Translations under genes and position numbers: made by a program | From: Brachionus plicatilis | Taxonomy: Eukaryota; Rotifera; Eurotatoria; Ploima; Brachionidae | DNA: 64,000 nt | Assembly: GCA_010279815.1 (NCBI GenBank) | Contig: QEOQ01000455.1 | Location: forward strand, 78,999-142,998 | Direction of reading: 5' to 3' | Shown: positions 10,825-21,900 of the stretch, one piece after another | Layout of the letters: each line of letters begins with the position of its first letter | How positions within the stretch are numbered: position 1 is the stretch's first letter | The notes under the pieces: generated by a model | What the model was told of the DNA's origin: nothing | Seen by the model: only the letters and a program-made list of their open reading frames with translations | Databases searched by the model: none

Positions 10825-11316
10825 TATATATCCCATTATACATTTAATTAGACTTGTTTTTTTGTTATGTTTATCAATAAAAAAATTTTTATAGAACTTT
10901 TTTCTTCAATCCGAACATTTTGTTAAAATTACAATTTTCCGAGATAACGATATCTCGGAGAATCGCTAATCCGGCCGAATATCTTAAAAATTAACTTGTC
11001 CGAATTAACGAGGGTTGACTGTACCGAGGTTTTTCTCACAGAGGTTTTTCGACTTTGCCAAGGGCTGTCCACCCAACAAACTCTCTGACTTAATTTCATA
11101 GTCAAACCTTGTGTTTGAATAACCAAAGCGCACAACTTTACATTTATCAGTATTAAGTTGAGTAGACCAATTCGTTGACCAATTTGATACTTTGTCTAAG
11201 TCCCCTTGAAGATCTATCAAAGATTGGAAATTTTTAACGACTGAAATAATCTTCGTATCATCAGCATAAGCTTCACAGTCTGACTCAATCATGTCATTGA
11301 TGAAGATGACAAAAAG

Positions 11317-12293
11317 AAAGTTGATTATTTTTCTCATTTACCATGTTAACCATGTTAACATAAGTTGCTGATGGATATTGAAAAGAATGGCTGGGAAATC
11401 GGCTCGATTTTTGAAACCGGTTTTGTATGAAATCGGTTAAATCAGAGGAATAAAAAGAAGATTTTTGAAAGTTGAACTTTTTTTTCATTATTAATTTATA
11501 TTTTTATCAATTAAACGATTTTGAAAAATTTTAAAAAAATTATTTTTTCCAATATTCTGTTATTTTAAATTCTAAAATTAAATTAAATTTAAATTTTTCC
11601 AACTAGTTTCAAAATTTTAATTTAATAAAGTCGTGACTTTGACTTGACAAGTGACATATTCGGATTTTTTTACTTGACTTTTATTCGAGTCTACTTTTTT
11701 TTCCTATTCATAATTTTAAAAAATTTTTAAAAAATTTGACTGTTGTAAAAATTAGATTCAAAAACGATTTCTGATAAGAAAATTCATGTTTTAAATAAAT
11801 TTAGCTTTTTTTTTTTAATCATCAACAAATTTTAGGATGAATTTTTTTTTAACTTAAAAAAAAATATTTTCAAGTCAATTTACTTTACTCTTAACTTAAG
11901 AATTGTTTTTTTTCAATTTTTATTACTTTTGAATTGTTGGTTTTCTTTTTTATTTTTGAGGTTAACAAAAAAAAATTTATCAGTTGCTTTTAATTTTAAA
12001 GTGGGCATCCGAAATTCTTGGAAAATTATTTAAAAAAAAACTTTTTTTACCTTTTTCGATATTAAGTAATTTTAGGTAAATTTACAAGCTGATATTGATA
12101 AGAATGATTTATAAATTTTTTCTAGGGTAATATTCAACTAAATCGAAATAAAAGTTTTGTAAAGAAAAAATCATTTCATTGGAAACTTTGAATGTTTTTA
12201 AATTTTTTGATTTAGCAGGATTCAATTGAAATAAAAGTAAATAAAAATGCTTTTGTTTATTAAAAAAATATTTTATTTAGTATATTTAACTCT
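11317..12293. other. AT-rich intergenic DNA
   Basis: No gene seen. About 11630-11700 holds GTGACTTTGACTTGACAAGT-like sequence, a worn relative of the AAGTC repeat family. Confidence 0.55.
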
Positions 12294-12940
12294 TCAATTG
12301 CCATTGCAACTTTAAAATAATTAAATAATTTAATTGGGATAATTATTAAAATATTTTATTAAATGTGAAAATTTACTAGTCTGTATTGCATAAATTATAC
12401 AAGTTGCTATCTCTTCCGGTGAAGTTTCCAGATTTACCTCCTTTATCGTCAATTGCATATAATCCTGTTGAACAAGTTCTGTAAATTTCTTTTAAAAAAA
12501 TTTTGTTATCATGTGAAAAAAATTAGTAAATATTTTTTTAAACTATTGTCGTCATTTGGATTGTTAAATACAACACTAAATTCATAAAATTGAAACCTTA
12601 TTGTTGTTTGAAAAACTTTGAGTCTACCCGTTTATGTTAGGAACATAATCGAATAGACCCAAATTATGTTTTATCTTACCAGCTTCCAGTACATGCGACA
12701 CGATTATACTTTATCAAATCTAAATCCGGTGGATTTGCACAAGCGGCCTTTTTCCAAAAAAATGAAATTTTTATTTTACTATTTAATAATATGTACCCAA
12801 TTAGCATTGCACTCATAGCAGTAAATTGCTTCTTTTAAAAAAAATGATAATTTTGAATTAAAGTTTTTGGAGTTTTGAGTTACCAGTAACTTGCTCTTTT
12901 AAAATAATCAAAAAAATAGTTAAAATAAATTTAAAAATCA
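12294..12940 (-). CDS. Secreted Ly6/uPAR (three-finger) domain protein, six exons
   Basis: Exons on the minus strand: 12940-12883, 12831-12797, 12747-12680, 12575-12544, 12488-12377, 12309-12294. All introns are GT-AG, and lengths 58+35+68+32+112+16 = 321 nt give 107 codons with stop. Residues 1-19 are a hydrophobic signal peptide (MIFKFILTIFLIIL...). The mature part shows the Ly6 cysteine pattern: YCYECNANW, a middle VACTGSC, IYRTCSTGL, and LCNTDYCN just before the stop, which is the hallmark CN motif. There is no hydrophobic C-terminal tail, so no GPI signal: the protein is probably secreted. Ly6-fold proteins act as soluble or membrane-bound ligands and modulators. The exact phase fit of six small exons argues strongly for a live gene. 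The ligand is unknown. Confidence 0.85.
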
Positions 12941-15100
12941 TTTTTTTTAAAGTGATTTTAAATTCAATTTTTTTGTCTTTTATATTTGGTTGAAAAGAAT
13001 TTTTTTTTTATTTTGATCAAATTTCATTATCCTTTCTTTGCCAAGTATTAGGCGTAAAGGGTTCGTTATAAAAATACATTATTTTTAAAAGATAAATTAT
13101 TTGAATTTCTAAATTGAACTCTTAAATTAAGGCTCACACATTAAATATTTATTCAATTCGAATTTTAAATTTGAGTAACAATTTAATTGAATTAATGTAG
13201 GTTTTTAGTTTTTTTGCCTCGAATTCATCAGTTTTTTAGATCAATATTGGAAAATTAAAATTTTTTTTTTTCAAGTCAAAATCATACATAAAATTTTGTT
13301 ACATTATTCACATAATTCAATTAGTTACTTTCATTTATATATTACATAACAGATCAATTCTTCCGAAATTTTAAGAAAGAAATTTTAATCATATCAAATA
13401 GAAGAGGTTCAAATTTTTTTATTAATTTTCAAGATTTGGAAAAATCTTAATTTTTTTAAAAAACAAAGATAAAAAACTGTTTCCTAAATTAAAATGCAAC
13501 ATTCATGAATTCTATTTTTAGTATAAAAAAAAAATTGTAAAATAAAAAAATCTAATAATTCGTTTTGTTATTTTCTTAAGACTTGCTTCTTTTTTTTAAA
13601 TACATCTATTTTTGGATTAAAGAGTTTTTTTTTTTCTTTTATTTTTTTTTGAATTTTTTTGTTTAATACATTGTTTTATAAAATAAAATAAAATTAAATT
13701 AGAATTTTACATTTTAGAAAAAACTTTTAGCTAAGAGAAAAAAATAAAACTCTACTAGAATTTTAAAAAGGACCAGAATGTGCTAAATTACGTATTTTAC
13801 TTTATTTTTAGGAGGCTTAGGTAATCTTGCGTGAATATTAGTATTACTAATATTAGCCAAGGATATTTAATTTTACTAAAAAATTACGTAAAAAATTCAA
13901 GTCAGTACTTTAAATAATTTTAAGAATAGAATTAAAATACATAAAATAAAATAAAATTCAGGAAAAAATAAATTTATTTTTCAATGTAAAAATTGAAACA
14001 TGATTTTTTAAAAAATACACATAATCGCTATATTCTTTTTAAGTGAATTTATGAATAAAAAAAGAAAAAATATTTGTGCTAAAAAAAAATTTTTAGAAAT
14101 AAATTAAGCCAGATAAATAAATATAAAAAATCGAGATAAAAAAAAAATTAATGACTTGTAATTTTTAAATTTTCTAAACAAGTCTAAGGCCTGACTTGCA
14201 CTTGACATGTGACTTTTATATAAGTCGGAAAAATAGCAAAATTTTGAAACGAATATATAAATAATCGAGCAATTTAAATATTAAAAAAAAATAAAATTTA
14301 AACAATCTCAATAAGACTTAAAATAAAAAAATTTTAAGCGAAAAATATTATTTATTACTGAATTTTTAAAATTAATAAATACTTAAAAATAGTTTGACTT
14401 CAAAAAAAAGAATAGGTTTTATTATTACAAAACAACGAACCTAAAATTCAAAATATTTTCCTAATGTCTTTTTTAAAAATTGGAATGTCTTAAATGCACA
14501 AAATTATTTTTTGCCGGAATTTTAAGAACAAAACGATTTTCTTGAATTTTTAATTAAATAAAAATCAATATGTTTTAACTATTTTAATCAGTTTTTTGTT
14601 GAGATTTTAAATAAAAAAAGTTGTATTTCATTTATACAATCACTTATTTCGTACATCAAAAATTATTAATTTTTGAAAAAATTCCAAAATTTGGACAAAA
14701 ATTAAAAAAGTGCATTAAGATATTTCAATTTTTAAAAAAGATAACCTATCAACTATCAAAGGAAAATTTTTTAATTTTTTAAAAAGAGATAATTTGACAC
14801 AAGCAAGGATAAATAAAAGATTATTTTATTTCACTCGACAGTCAGGCAAAGTAGACTTTACTTCTCCCTAAGCAGCTGGCTTGTTCATTTTTTTATAAAA
14901 TTAGTTTAAACAAATGAATAAAGTTTTCACAATCAACTTTCAATATTAAAAACGTCATCTTTTAAATGATATAAAGTTACTTTGTTTTCGAGATATTGTA
15001 TTTAATTAATCTATTTTTTGGGTTGTTTTTACTTCAAGTATTATTGTAAAATTTTAGAATCGAAATAAATAATTGCCATTTTATTAATGAATAAAAAATA
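12941..15100. other. AT-rich intergenic DNA, nothing recognised
   Basis: No exon-like stretch supported. 14180-14225 has ACTTGACATGTGACTTT-type sequence like the AAGTC repeats, and 13795-13890 a few TTTACGTAA-type motifs. Both are too worn to delimit. Confidence 0.5.
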
Positions 15101-15329
15101 AAATTATTGGAAGAGGCTGTTGATACTGAACCAACAGTTGTATCTGAAAGAATAACACAAGGCTAAAATGGAGTGCTCAGCTTGTTAGCATCATGTCTTA
15201 CTTTTTGAAATTAAATTATGCCATACATTCCTGAACAAACTTAGGCATAAAAAGCAACAAAAAATTATATAATTAATTTATCATTTATTTAATTTAAAAA
15301 CAAAACAACAACAAAAATAAAAAACAAAG

Positions 15330-16260
15330 ATTAATTTATGTGGAAAATGCGCACCATTAACTGATACTTTGAAGTTGTTGTTTTAGATTGTGCCAGATTA
15401 TCTATGTTGCTCGGAGTGTCAACATAAAAAATTAGCTTAGAAGGCATTTGATTGACCACGCACAGTTTTGAGTGAGAGTGGGAGTTCAGCAGGTTTGAAC
15501 AATTATCCCTGTTCGCTCTTCAAATCAAGGATTGAGAAAGGAACAAAGGAGAGAAGGCAACAAAAGCAAAGCTAGAAAAAAAAACAGTTATCTAATTAGA
15601 AGCCAAACGAGAGCGGATTAAATTTCGCATTATTATAATTTTTTCTACTAGGCTAGGAAAAAACAATTGTTAATTAGAACACAAATGGCAATGCACGATC
15701 AATCCTCCTATTGTTTATTATTGATTTGTATTCGATACTTACCTTGGCAAGCTCGAATCAACATATTTTGATATCTCGGCGTGTTTTGGATAGATTGAAA
15801 AAAAGAGGGAGAGAGAGAGAGAAAAAAAAATGGGAAAAATTAGTTATTCTAAGGCGTTCAAAAACGAATGTGTTCGAGTGTTTGCTCTATCATAATATTC
15901 TAATCGTATTTGGTTTATGTTCTGTAGATTGATACGATTAGACAGATTGGCTTATTCGTACAATCACACACTCACAACTCAACTAAACAAAATATTCAGT
16001 TTACTTTGAGATCCAATGATTTATCTAGAGCTAATATATATTGGGTTGTGTGCTCGAGATTGAACAAGAACAGACAAAATAAATCTATTTTCTAGCTTTA
16101 GTTGTTCAAAGCGTTAGTTTTCTATTGCTAGCAGAGAGCTGGGCCCCGGCAACAACATCGGCAGCATGGCCTGTAGCTCAGTCCATTGGCTAACAACAAG
16201 CAACCTAAAGTATTTTGTCTGAGAATAGCAATTTTTTTACTTGGCCTTTTTGGGAGCTGA
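15330..16260 (-). promoter_or_regulatory. Non-coding island with a strong minus-strand splice donor (5' UTR/promoter candidate)
   Basis: This kilobase is clearly less AT-rich than its surroundings and holds no long reading frame. On the minus strand GCTTGCCAAG|GTAAGTATCG at 15743/15742 is a near-consensus 5' splice site, downstream of a CT-rich tract (15798-15822). The simplest reading is a non-coding first exon and promoter of a minus-strand transcript; the nearest minus-strand gene is the Ly6 gene 2.8 kb away. A distal regulatory region of alpha-actinin is an alternative. Confidence 0.3.
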
Positions 16261-16793
16261 AGGAACACTCAATGACCGGTAAATAGTATTCTATTGTTTA
16301 GTTTATTCATAAATGATATCCCAATAGCAAAAAACAGTGTGGCCTCTATTTTGTGAAAGCTATCTTCTAGTAAAAAGTGGTCCACAATTAGGAAGGATTT
16401 TTTTTTTTTTTGGCTGGTAAAAATAATTTAGCGGAATTTTCTAATGCTCACTAATTTTAAAAATGAATCATTAAAGTAATTTTTTTATATTACATCAATG
16501 CAGAATTATTAAATTAAGTTACTAAAAAATCTCACAAAATTGACACAATTAAAAAAAAATATTTTGATATCTGATTTTATTTTTTGCTATCAAAAAAGTA
16601 TTTTTTATTTAAATCTAATTTTAAATTTAATTGTTTCAAAAATTAAATAAAGCTATCAAGTATTGTTGTCAACTAAATTTTAAATAAAGCAGATTTTGAA
16701 ATAAAAATAATACATTGAAAAATATTTAATATAATTCAGAAGATAGTCGATTTTTTATTTTGTAATCTTGAACTTTATTTATATTGTTTGTTA

Positions 16794-17165
16794 CAGTCAT
16801 CTTTTTATTATGTCACGTCCCTATTAAGTTCCATTTTGAATTTATCCCAAAAATCTTCAAGAACGGATTTCTTATAATACCTTACACTGTAAAGTAAGTT
16901 TGAAAAATTTGAAAAATTTGCTGAAGCGTTGAAAAATTTGGTTCAACCAAAAATTACAAATTTTCTTAGTTAATGTTTTATTCAAATTATTTTATTCCGT
17001 TTTGTTATTTAATAAATAATTATGTTTTGTATTAGACTAATTATGTTTTTGTAAGAGTAAATGTAATAAATTCTATAAATCAAATTTTTTTTTATTATGT
17101 CCCAATCTGATTATATCCCCATTTTTGGCTGGAACAAACACCGTGACATAATCGAAGGATGACTG
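16794..17165. mobile_element. Pogo-type MITE
   Basis: Ends are CAGTCATCTTTTTATTATGT and its approximate inverse ...ACATAATCGAAGGATGACTG, each flanked by TA (16792-16793 and 17166-17167). The 372-bp element has no coding sequence. Confidence 0.8.
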
Positions 17166-17267
17166 TACTTACAAGCACCAATAAAGTATTAGATAGCAAA
17201 TGCGAACTTTTTGATATCAACTAAAATTAATTAGATACCAATTTTAAAAAATAGATACCAAAATTAG

Positions 17268-17798
17268 GGGGAACGGACATTTTAGAGAAAAAAAAATTAG
17301 AGAAAGGTAAATTAGAGAATAATTTATTTAGAGAAAAAAAGTTAGAGAATGTTTTTTTTAGAGAATAATCATTTAGAAAAAAAAATATAGCGAAATTAAT
17401 TAGAATAATTGATTAATTGAAAAAAAAAAATCCATGACATTAAAATATTAGACAATCCATTCAAAAATAAATCAACGTTTGAAACATCATAATCTAACAC
17501 TTGTTGTTTTAATTTTTCGTCTCTTTTTTTATCTTTTAATTTAAAAGTTCGTCTGCCTTGGTTTACTCGGTTTTAATACTACAGTATTAGGCTTATAGTT
17601 TTTATTAGACCTAAGCCAACTTACAAAAGGTGAATTAAAAATGTTCATTTTTGCATGAAATAAAAAATATTAGTTTGAAGTTTTTTTCTCTAAGATTAAT
17701 ATCTAAAAGAAATATTCTCTAAGTTTTTTTCTCTAAGTTGTATGCCCTTCTCTAAAAAAATATTCTCTAATTTATTTCTTCTCTAAAATGTTCATTGT
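17268..17798. mobile_element. MULE-like element with TTAGAGAA subterminal array
   Basis: The left end GGGGAACGGACATTTTAGAG and right end (inverted) ACAATGAACATTTTAGAGAA are followed inward by many TTAGAGAA copies (17283-17390 and, inverted, 17695-17785). CCAAAATTAG at 17258-17267 and 17799-17808 is a 9-10-bp target duplication, the MULE size. A minus-strand coding remnant lies in the centre. Confidence 0.8.
17432..17572 (-). pseudogene. MULE-like protein fragment
   Basis: An open stretch of 47 codons begins NRVNQGRRTFKLKDKKRDEK and continues ...VLDYDVSNVDLFLNGLSN. It is basic and looks coding but has no start or stop context. Its place inside the TTAGAGAA element suggests a remnant of the linker between catalytic core and SWIM finger. 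I do not recognise it with certainty. Confidence 0.35.
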
Positions 17799-17808
17799 CC
17801 AAAATTAG

Positions 17809-18639
17809 TTATCATGGAAAATGGTGTCCTTTAATAATAGGTAATAATTAAAAAAATATTTTTTAATTTCATTTTTTCTTTAATTTAAAATTATTTAGAT
17901 ACAAAAAAAAATTGTGAATTATATATTTTAAAATTTTAATATTTTTAGTTTGAATGAATCAATATAAAAGCTTTGAATTTTTAGGTAAGTTATTTTATTT
18001 GTTAAATAACCTAAAGGTCAATAATTTTGAGGTAAAATTTATAATGAACTACATTACTGGAATGCTATGTTTAGTATCTTTTTTTTAAAAATATTCAAAA
18101 TCATCAATCTCTAAAATTTTATATGATCTTTTTGAACTTTTACCGTATACCCGTTATGCGGCATTTATTATTAAGGACAATGATAAATCTAAACTTAGGA
18201 TTTTGGTTTAGACTCTGGGACTAAAATTGGAAAAAAAAAGAAAAAATTAAAAATTAAAAAAATGAATTTTAAATTAATTTTTTTTTTTATAAAAATTATG
18301 AAAAATGATTTAAGCGCGGCTTCAAAAGTTAGAAATTTTCAAAAAAATGTAATGCAAGTAAATAAAAATTAGTTGGCTCTCTGAAATTTGGAAAGATTTC
18401 AGCTCAACTTTAATTATTAAGAGCTTTAGAAAATGTCGAATAATTTACCAGTTTAATTTACACTCTACTTTATCATATATTATGAAAACCAACCCAATAA
18501 TAGCCGATTATATAGACGAACTTGTTGAAGGAGGTAAAATTTAAATAAAAATTAAAAAAATAAAATTAAAATGTGGTAAAATGTTGGTTGCCGGTCATGA
18601 AGGCATCGTAGCGATTCTTGAATTGATTAAATAAAAAAA
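17809..18639. other. AT-rich DNA with one exon-like stretch
   Basis: 18452-18533 has an acceptor-like CCAG, an open frame LHSTLSYIMKTNPIIADYI and a donor GGAG|GTAAAA, but no partner exon could be joined. The rest is featureless. Confidence 0.3.
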
Positions 18640-18960
18640 AAAGTAGAGTTTAGACATGTTTAAATATTTTAAAGTTCAGATTAAAGGCATTTTGGTGCAT
18701 AATATTGGAGGTGTTATTATATTTCATCTTCAAAATAGATCTAACTGCTGAATTTTGAATAACTTGAATTTTTGTGATGTTAAACAAGAAATGAATTTAA
18801 ACAAGGAAAGGAATAAACCAAAATTGATCCTATCAAGGATTTGTAAAGATTTTCCGTTTGTTTTTGGTAGCATCTATTGTGATGTTCTTTTCTTGATTTT
18901 CAATAAATTTTAGTTTTCTTCAACGTCCTTAGAACATGTTTTTGTCAGTTCATGACAAAA
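18640..18960 (-). pseudogene. LINE reverse-transcriptase C-terminal fossil
   Basis: Minus-strand frames read LYKSLIGSILVYSFPCLNSF and, one frameshift later, ITKIQVIQNSAVRSILKMKY. This is the conserved region after the RT core in Jockey/CR1-type elements (usually ...IQVIQN.A.R.ILK...). Several stops; no ends seen. Confidence 0.6.
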
Positions 18961-21900
18961 TTTTGTTTGTGTACTACAATCTTTTTTTTCAATCTAAATA
19001 TCAAAAATTACTTATTTTAAACCAATTTTCCTAGATAAATTATTTTTTTAATTTATTAAATGGTTAAGCCAATTATATTAACTATAAAAAATATAAAAAA
19101 TAAAACAAAAAATTATCATTAATTAATAAAATAAATTCAATTACAAAAATAAACTCGAATTACATAAAATTATTCATTATTTAAAAATAAATCACACAAG
19201 TAAGTCATCCACAGTCATAGTTTAATAAATTAGAATATTGACATAGTTTATTAGTTCATGTAAAATATGAATTTATTATTTAAGTCATGTTTAATGCTAG
19301 TTTTTCTTGTTTTTAACTAAATTAAAAAATATTAATTTTTTGCCTTGCGTTCCAAGGATTTTTTCTTTCTTTCTGGTCTATTTTACCAACAATAAGGATC
19401 AGTCGTCTGGTCAGAAACATAACCAAATTTTTTGAAAATCAGTCAATAAATAAAATCTTATTGATGGAATTTTTATTCTGACAATTAATTTTACCGTAAA
19501 AAATACCAGTTATGAAAATTCACTTAATAAAATTTTTGTTCAAAAATATTGGTTTAAAAACAACCAAAATAAAATTGAGCCAATTTAAATCATAGAGAAA
19601 AAATTATTTCATTGAATGATGAATAAATTAAATTAAATTAAAATTAACCATGATTTTTAAAATATCTTCTTTCTCTATAAAAAGAAAAGCGGAGAACAAA
19701 ATGAATAATAGTTGTAGAAATTAAAAATATTTAATTAGATTTTATTTTTGGAAATTAATAAAGCATTATTTTTATCTTATTTTTTAATTTAAAATTATTT
19801 TTTAAAATTTTTATTTTTACATCGCCAATAAGTGTTCACTGAAACAAATTAAACTTAATATTTGTCCGCGCCCGAACAGCGAAAAAAAATTAAATCAAAT
19901 CATTGACTTAGGATCTGATTAATTTTATTTTTAATTGAATTGAAATTAACTTTTTCTATTTTTATATTAAATCCTGCAATAATTATTTAATGGAAACAAT
20001 AACTATTTTTAGACATTTTGTTGCTTAATTAGATAATTTATTTTTAAACTTTCCTAAAAAATTAAATCGCACTAATAAATTACTTTATTATTAGAAAATA
20101 CATTTTTTTTCTTACTATTTTTTCACCAATATTACTGACTAAAAAATTAAAATTCCTGAATTCCTCATAGCTAGTATTATTTATGATAAAATTAATAATC
20201 AAAAATTGTTATTTACCATAGAATCGATTTTTTCTTATTAAAAAAAATTTATAAAATAATTTTTTTTACAAAGTATAAAATAAAATTAGTTAAAAGTTTC
20301 ACGAAAAAAAAAATAGTATTTTTATCTTTTAAATTTAGTTCTAAAAATAATCCAAATTAGATTTAACAATTTGAATTTAATTTTAAAAAAATTTAATTTT
20401 TTTTTACTTTATTAATTCAAAGTTTTCCTTTCAAATAAAAGAGGTAAAAAAACAGAGATAATTAAGCGTTTAACCTCTCGTACTTAATCGTAGGTGATTC
20501 TAAATTTATTTCATAAAACCTTATCTCAAAGGAGATCAAATCGAGGCCACATTGTTTCTCTTTTGTTTGTTGACATCCTCGGACAATTTTTTCATTTATA
20601 AAATCAATGTTTATCAAGAAATTAAGATACATTTTGTTTATTTGGTAATTTATTTACAAAGATGTTTATACAATAAAATAGAATTGAAAAAATTCACATC
20701 ATCAAAATATTTTGAATAATTTATTTGTCTATAATACTAAAAATTATTATTTTTGTTGTTATTGAATGTATAATTTGGTGATAACAAACTTAAAGAACCT
20801 TTTAATTTTTCAAACAATTCAATTAGGAAGTTTGCTTTTTTGTTTTTGTCAGTAACAAAAATTTATCTCTCTTTTAAAAAATTCGAAAATTTATCCAAAG
20901 CTTTTTTTAAAAAATAAAGCTTTTTTTAATTAATTTTTTTATAAAAAAAATAAAATTATTCATACTGTCAATGTATGTAAATATCTAATAGCTTAAATTA
21001 TCATTATTCGGCATTTTATAATTATATTTAAATTTTTAGAATAAAGCAAATTTGGTATTTTAACAAAAAAAAATGACTCACTTAACTGGAACTAGGACTA
21101 TGTAGATAAAATAAAATAAAGATAAAGATTTTTTTTCTATGGTCTTTTCTTTTGCGATCAAGTGACTACTTTTTAATTATCTTATATTCTGCATTTATTT
21201 TTTATTTTCTATACTTTTTCCATACAAGAGGCTAAAAGAGGTTTAGGGTCGCTCGGAACTGCCTTGAATTTCATTTCCAAAATTATTTTTCAAATAAAAA
21301 AAAAAAAAAATCTTCTTTTCTAAATACGAGATTAATTGAAATAAACTTTTAAGAAGCGAGTTTAATGTATTTACTTCAGAGATTCAATTGTAACAATCAA
21401 AAAAAAGTAGTTGTGGCGCTAAAAGACTTAATAGAGTCTTAATATTATTATACCAAAAATTTAGTATTAAAAAAACATATTTTTTGTATAATTATGATTT
21501 TTTTTATTTTGGACAAATATAAGTAGTACATCTCAAATTTTGTTTAATCATTTTTTGATTACAATTACCATACTTTATATAAAAGTAGCAAAAATGAAAA
21601 AAAATAAAAGTTATTTCTAACATTTATTAACACAATAAAAGTGTTTTCTTTTTTTTTTCTATAGCATGTCACAACTTCTACATTTCCTGATGCTGTTGGC
21701 ATCATCATTATCTATTATAGCTGAGCTATCAGAACAAATCCTTTAGAGGTAAATCTTCTTCTTTGATTGCTTTGTTTTATTCGGCTGATACTAAATCAGA
21801 AGGTTGATTTTGTAAAATCTTTAAATTTTTTTCTAAAGTACCTTTTTTTTTCCAATTTTCAGTATTTACCTTGATTAGCCTAAAAATGTTTATATCAGAG

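Larger units (their letters stand above)
9945..11021. mobile_element. Internally deleted pogo/Tigger-like element
   Basis: TIRs are CAGTCAACCCTCTTTAATCC on the left and ...AATTAACGAGGGTTGACTG on the right, flanked by TA at 9943-9944 and 11022-11023. This is the pogo/Tigger type of the Tc1-mariner superfamily. It interrupts the CR1-like LINE and is itself interrupted by a minus-strand LINE tail (about 10530-10740). Confidence 0.88.
9060..11316 (-). pseudogene. CR1/L2-like LINE reverse transcriptase, split by two insertions
   Basis: Read on the minus strand, three pieces join into one RT C-terminus. 11316-11024 has LFVIFINDM and the catalytic-box segment AYADDTKI. 9942-9836 reads IQNDLKWDVQVKN...ANRVLGMIKKAFNFPNQ. 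9466-9127 reads the LYTSLVRPHLKYA block, LEKVQRRATKL and finally FNFFVNRVVNDWNKLPEEV with SLNSFKSKLDDWL. The stop is at 9127-9129, followed by a short 3' UTR with a TTGAACTGGTTTCAA hairpin. The 5' end is truncated near 11316. The gaps are filled by a MITE (9475-9827) and a pogo-like element (9945-11021), each with clean target duplications, so the joins are certain to within a few bases. Confidence 0.88.

Noticed and set aside
15100..15180. Short coding-like stretch EEAVDTEPTVVSERITQG
   Set aside because: Ends after about 20 codons and has no splice partner or homology I can name.
15711..15932. 73-codon + strand frame
   Set aside because: Crosses the minus-strand splice donor and a GA microsatellite; no coding character.
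16168..16240. tRNA-like start GCCTGTAGCTCAGT
   Set aside because: The D-arm-like box has no T-arm (GGTTCGA) or acceptor partner downstream; no cloverleaf can be drawn.
21664..21745. Signal-peptide-like ORF MSQLLHFLMLLASSLS
   Set aside because: Stops after 26 codons before the splice donor; no second exon could be joined, and an equally open frame exists on the other strand.
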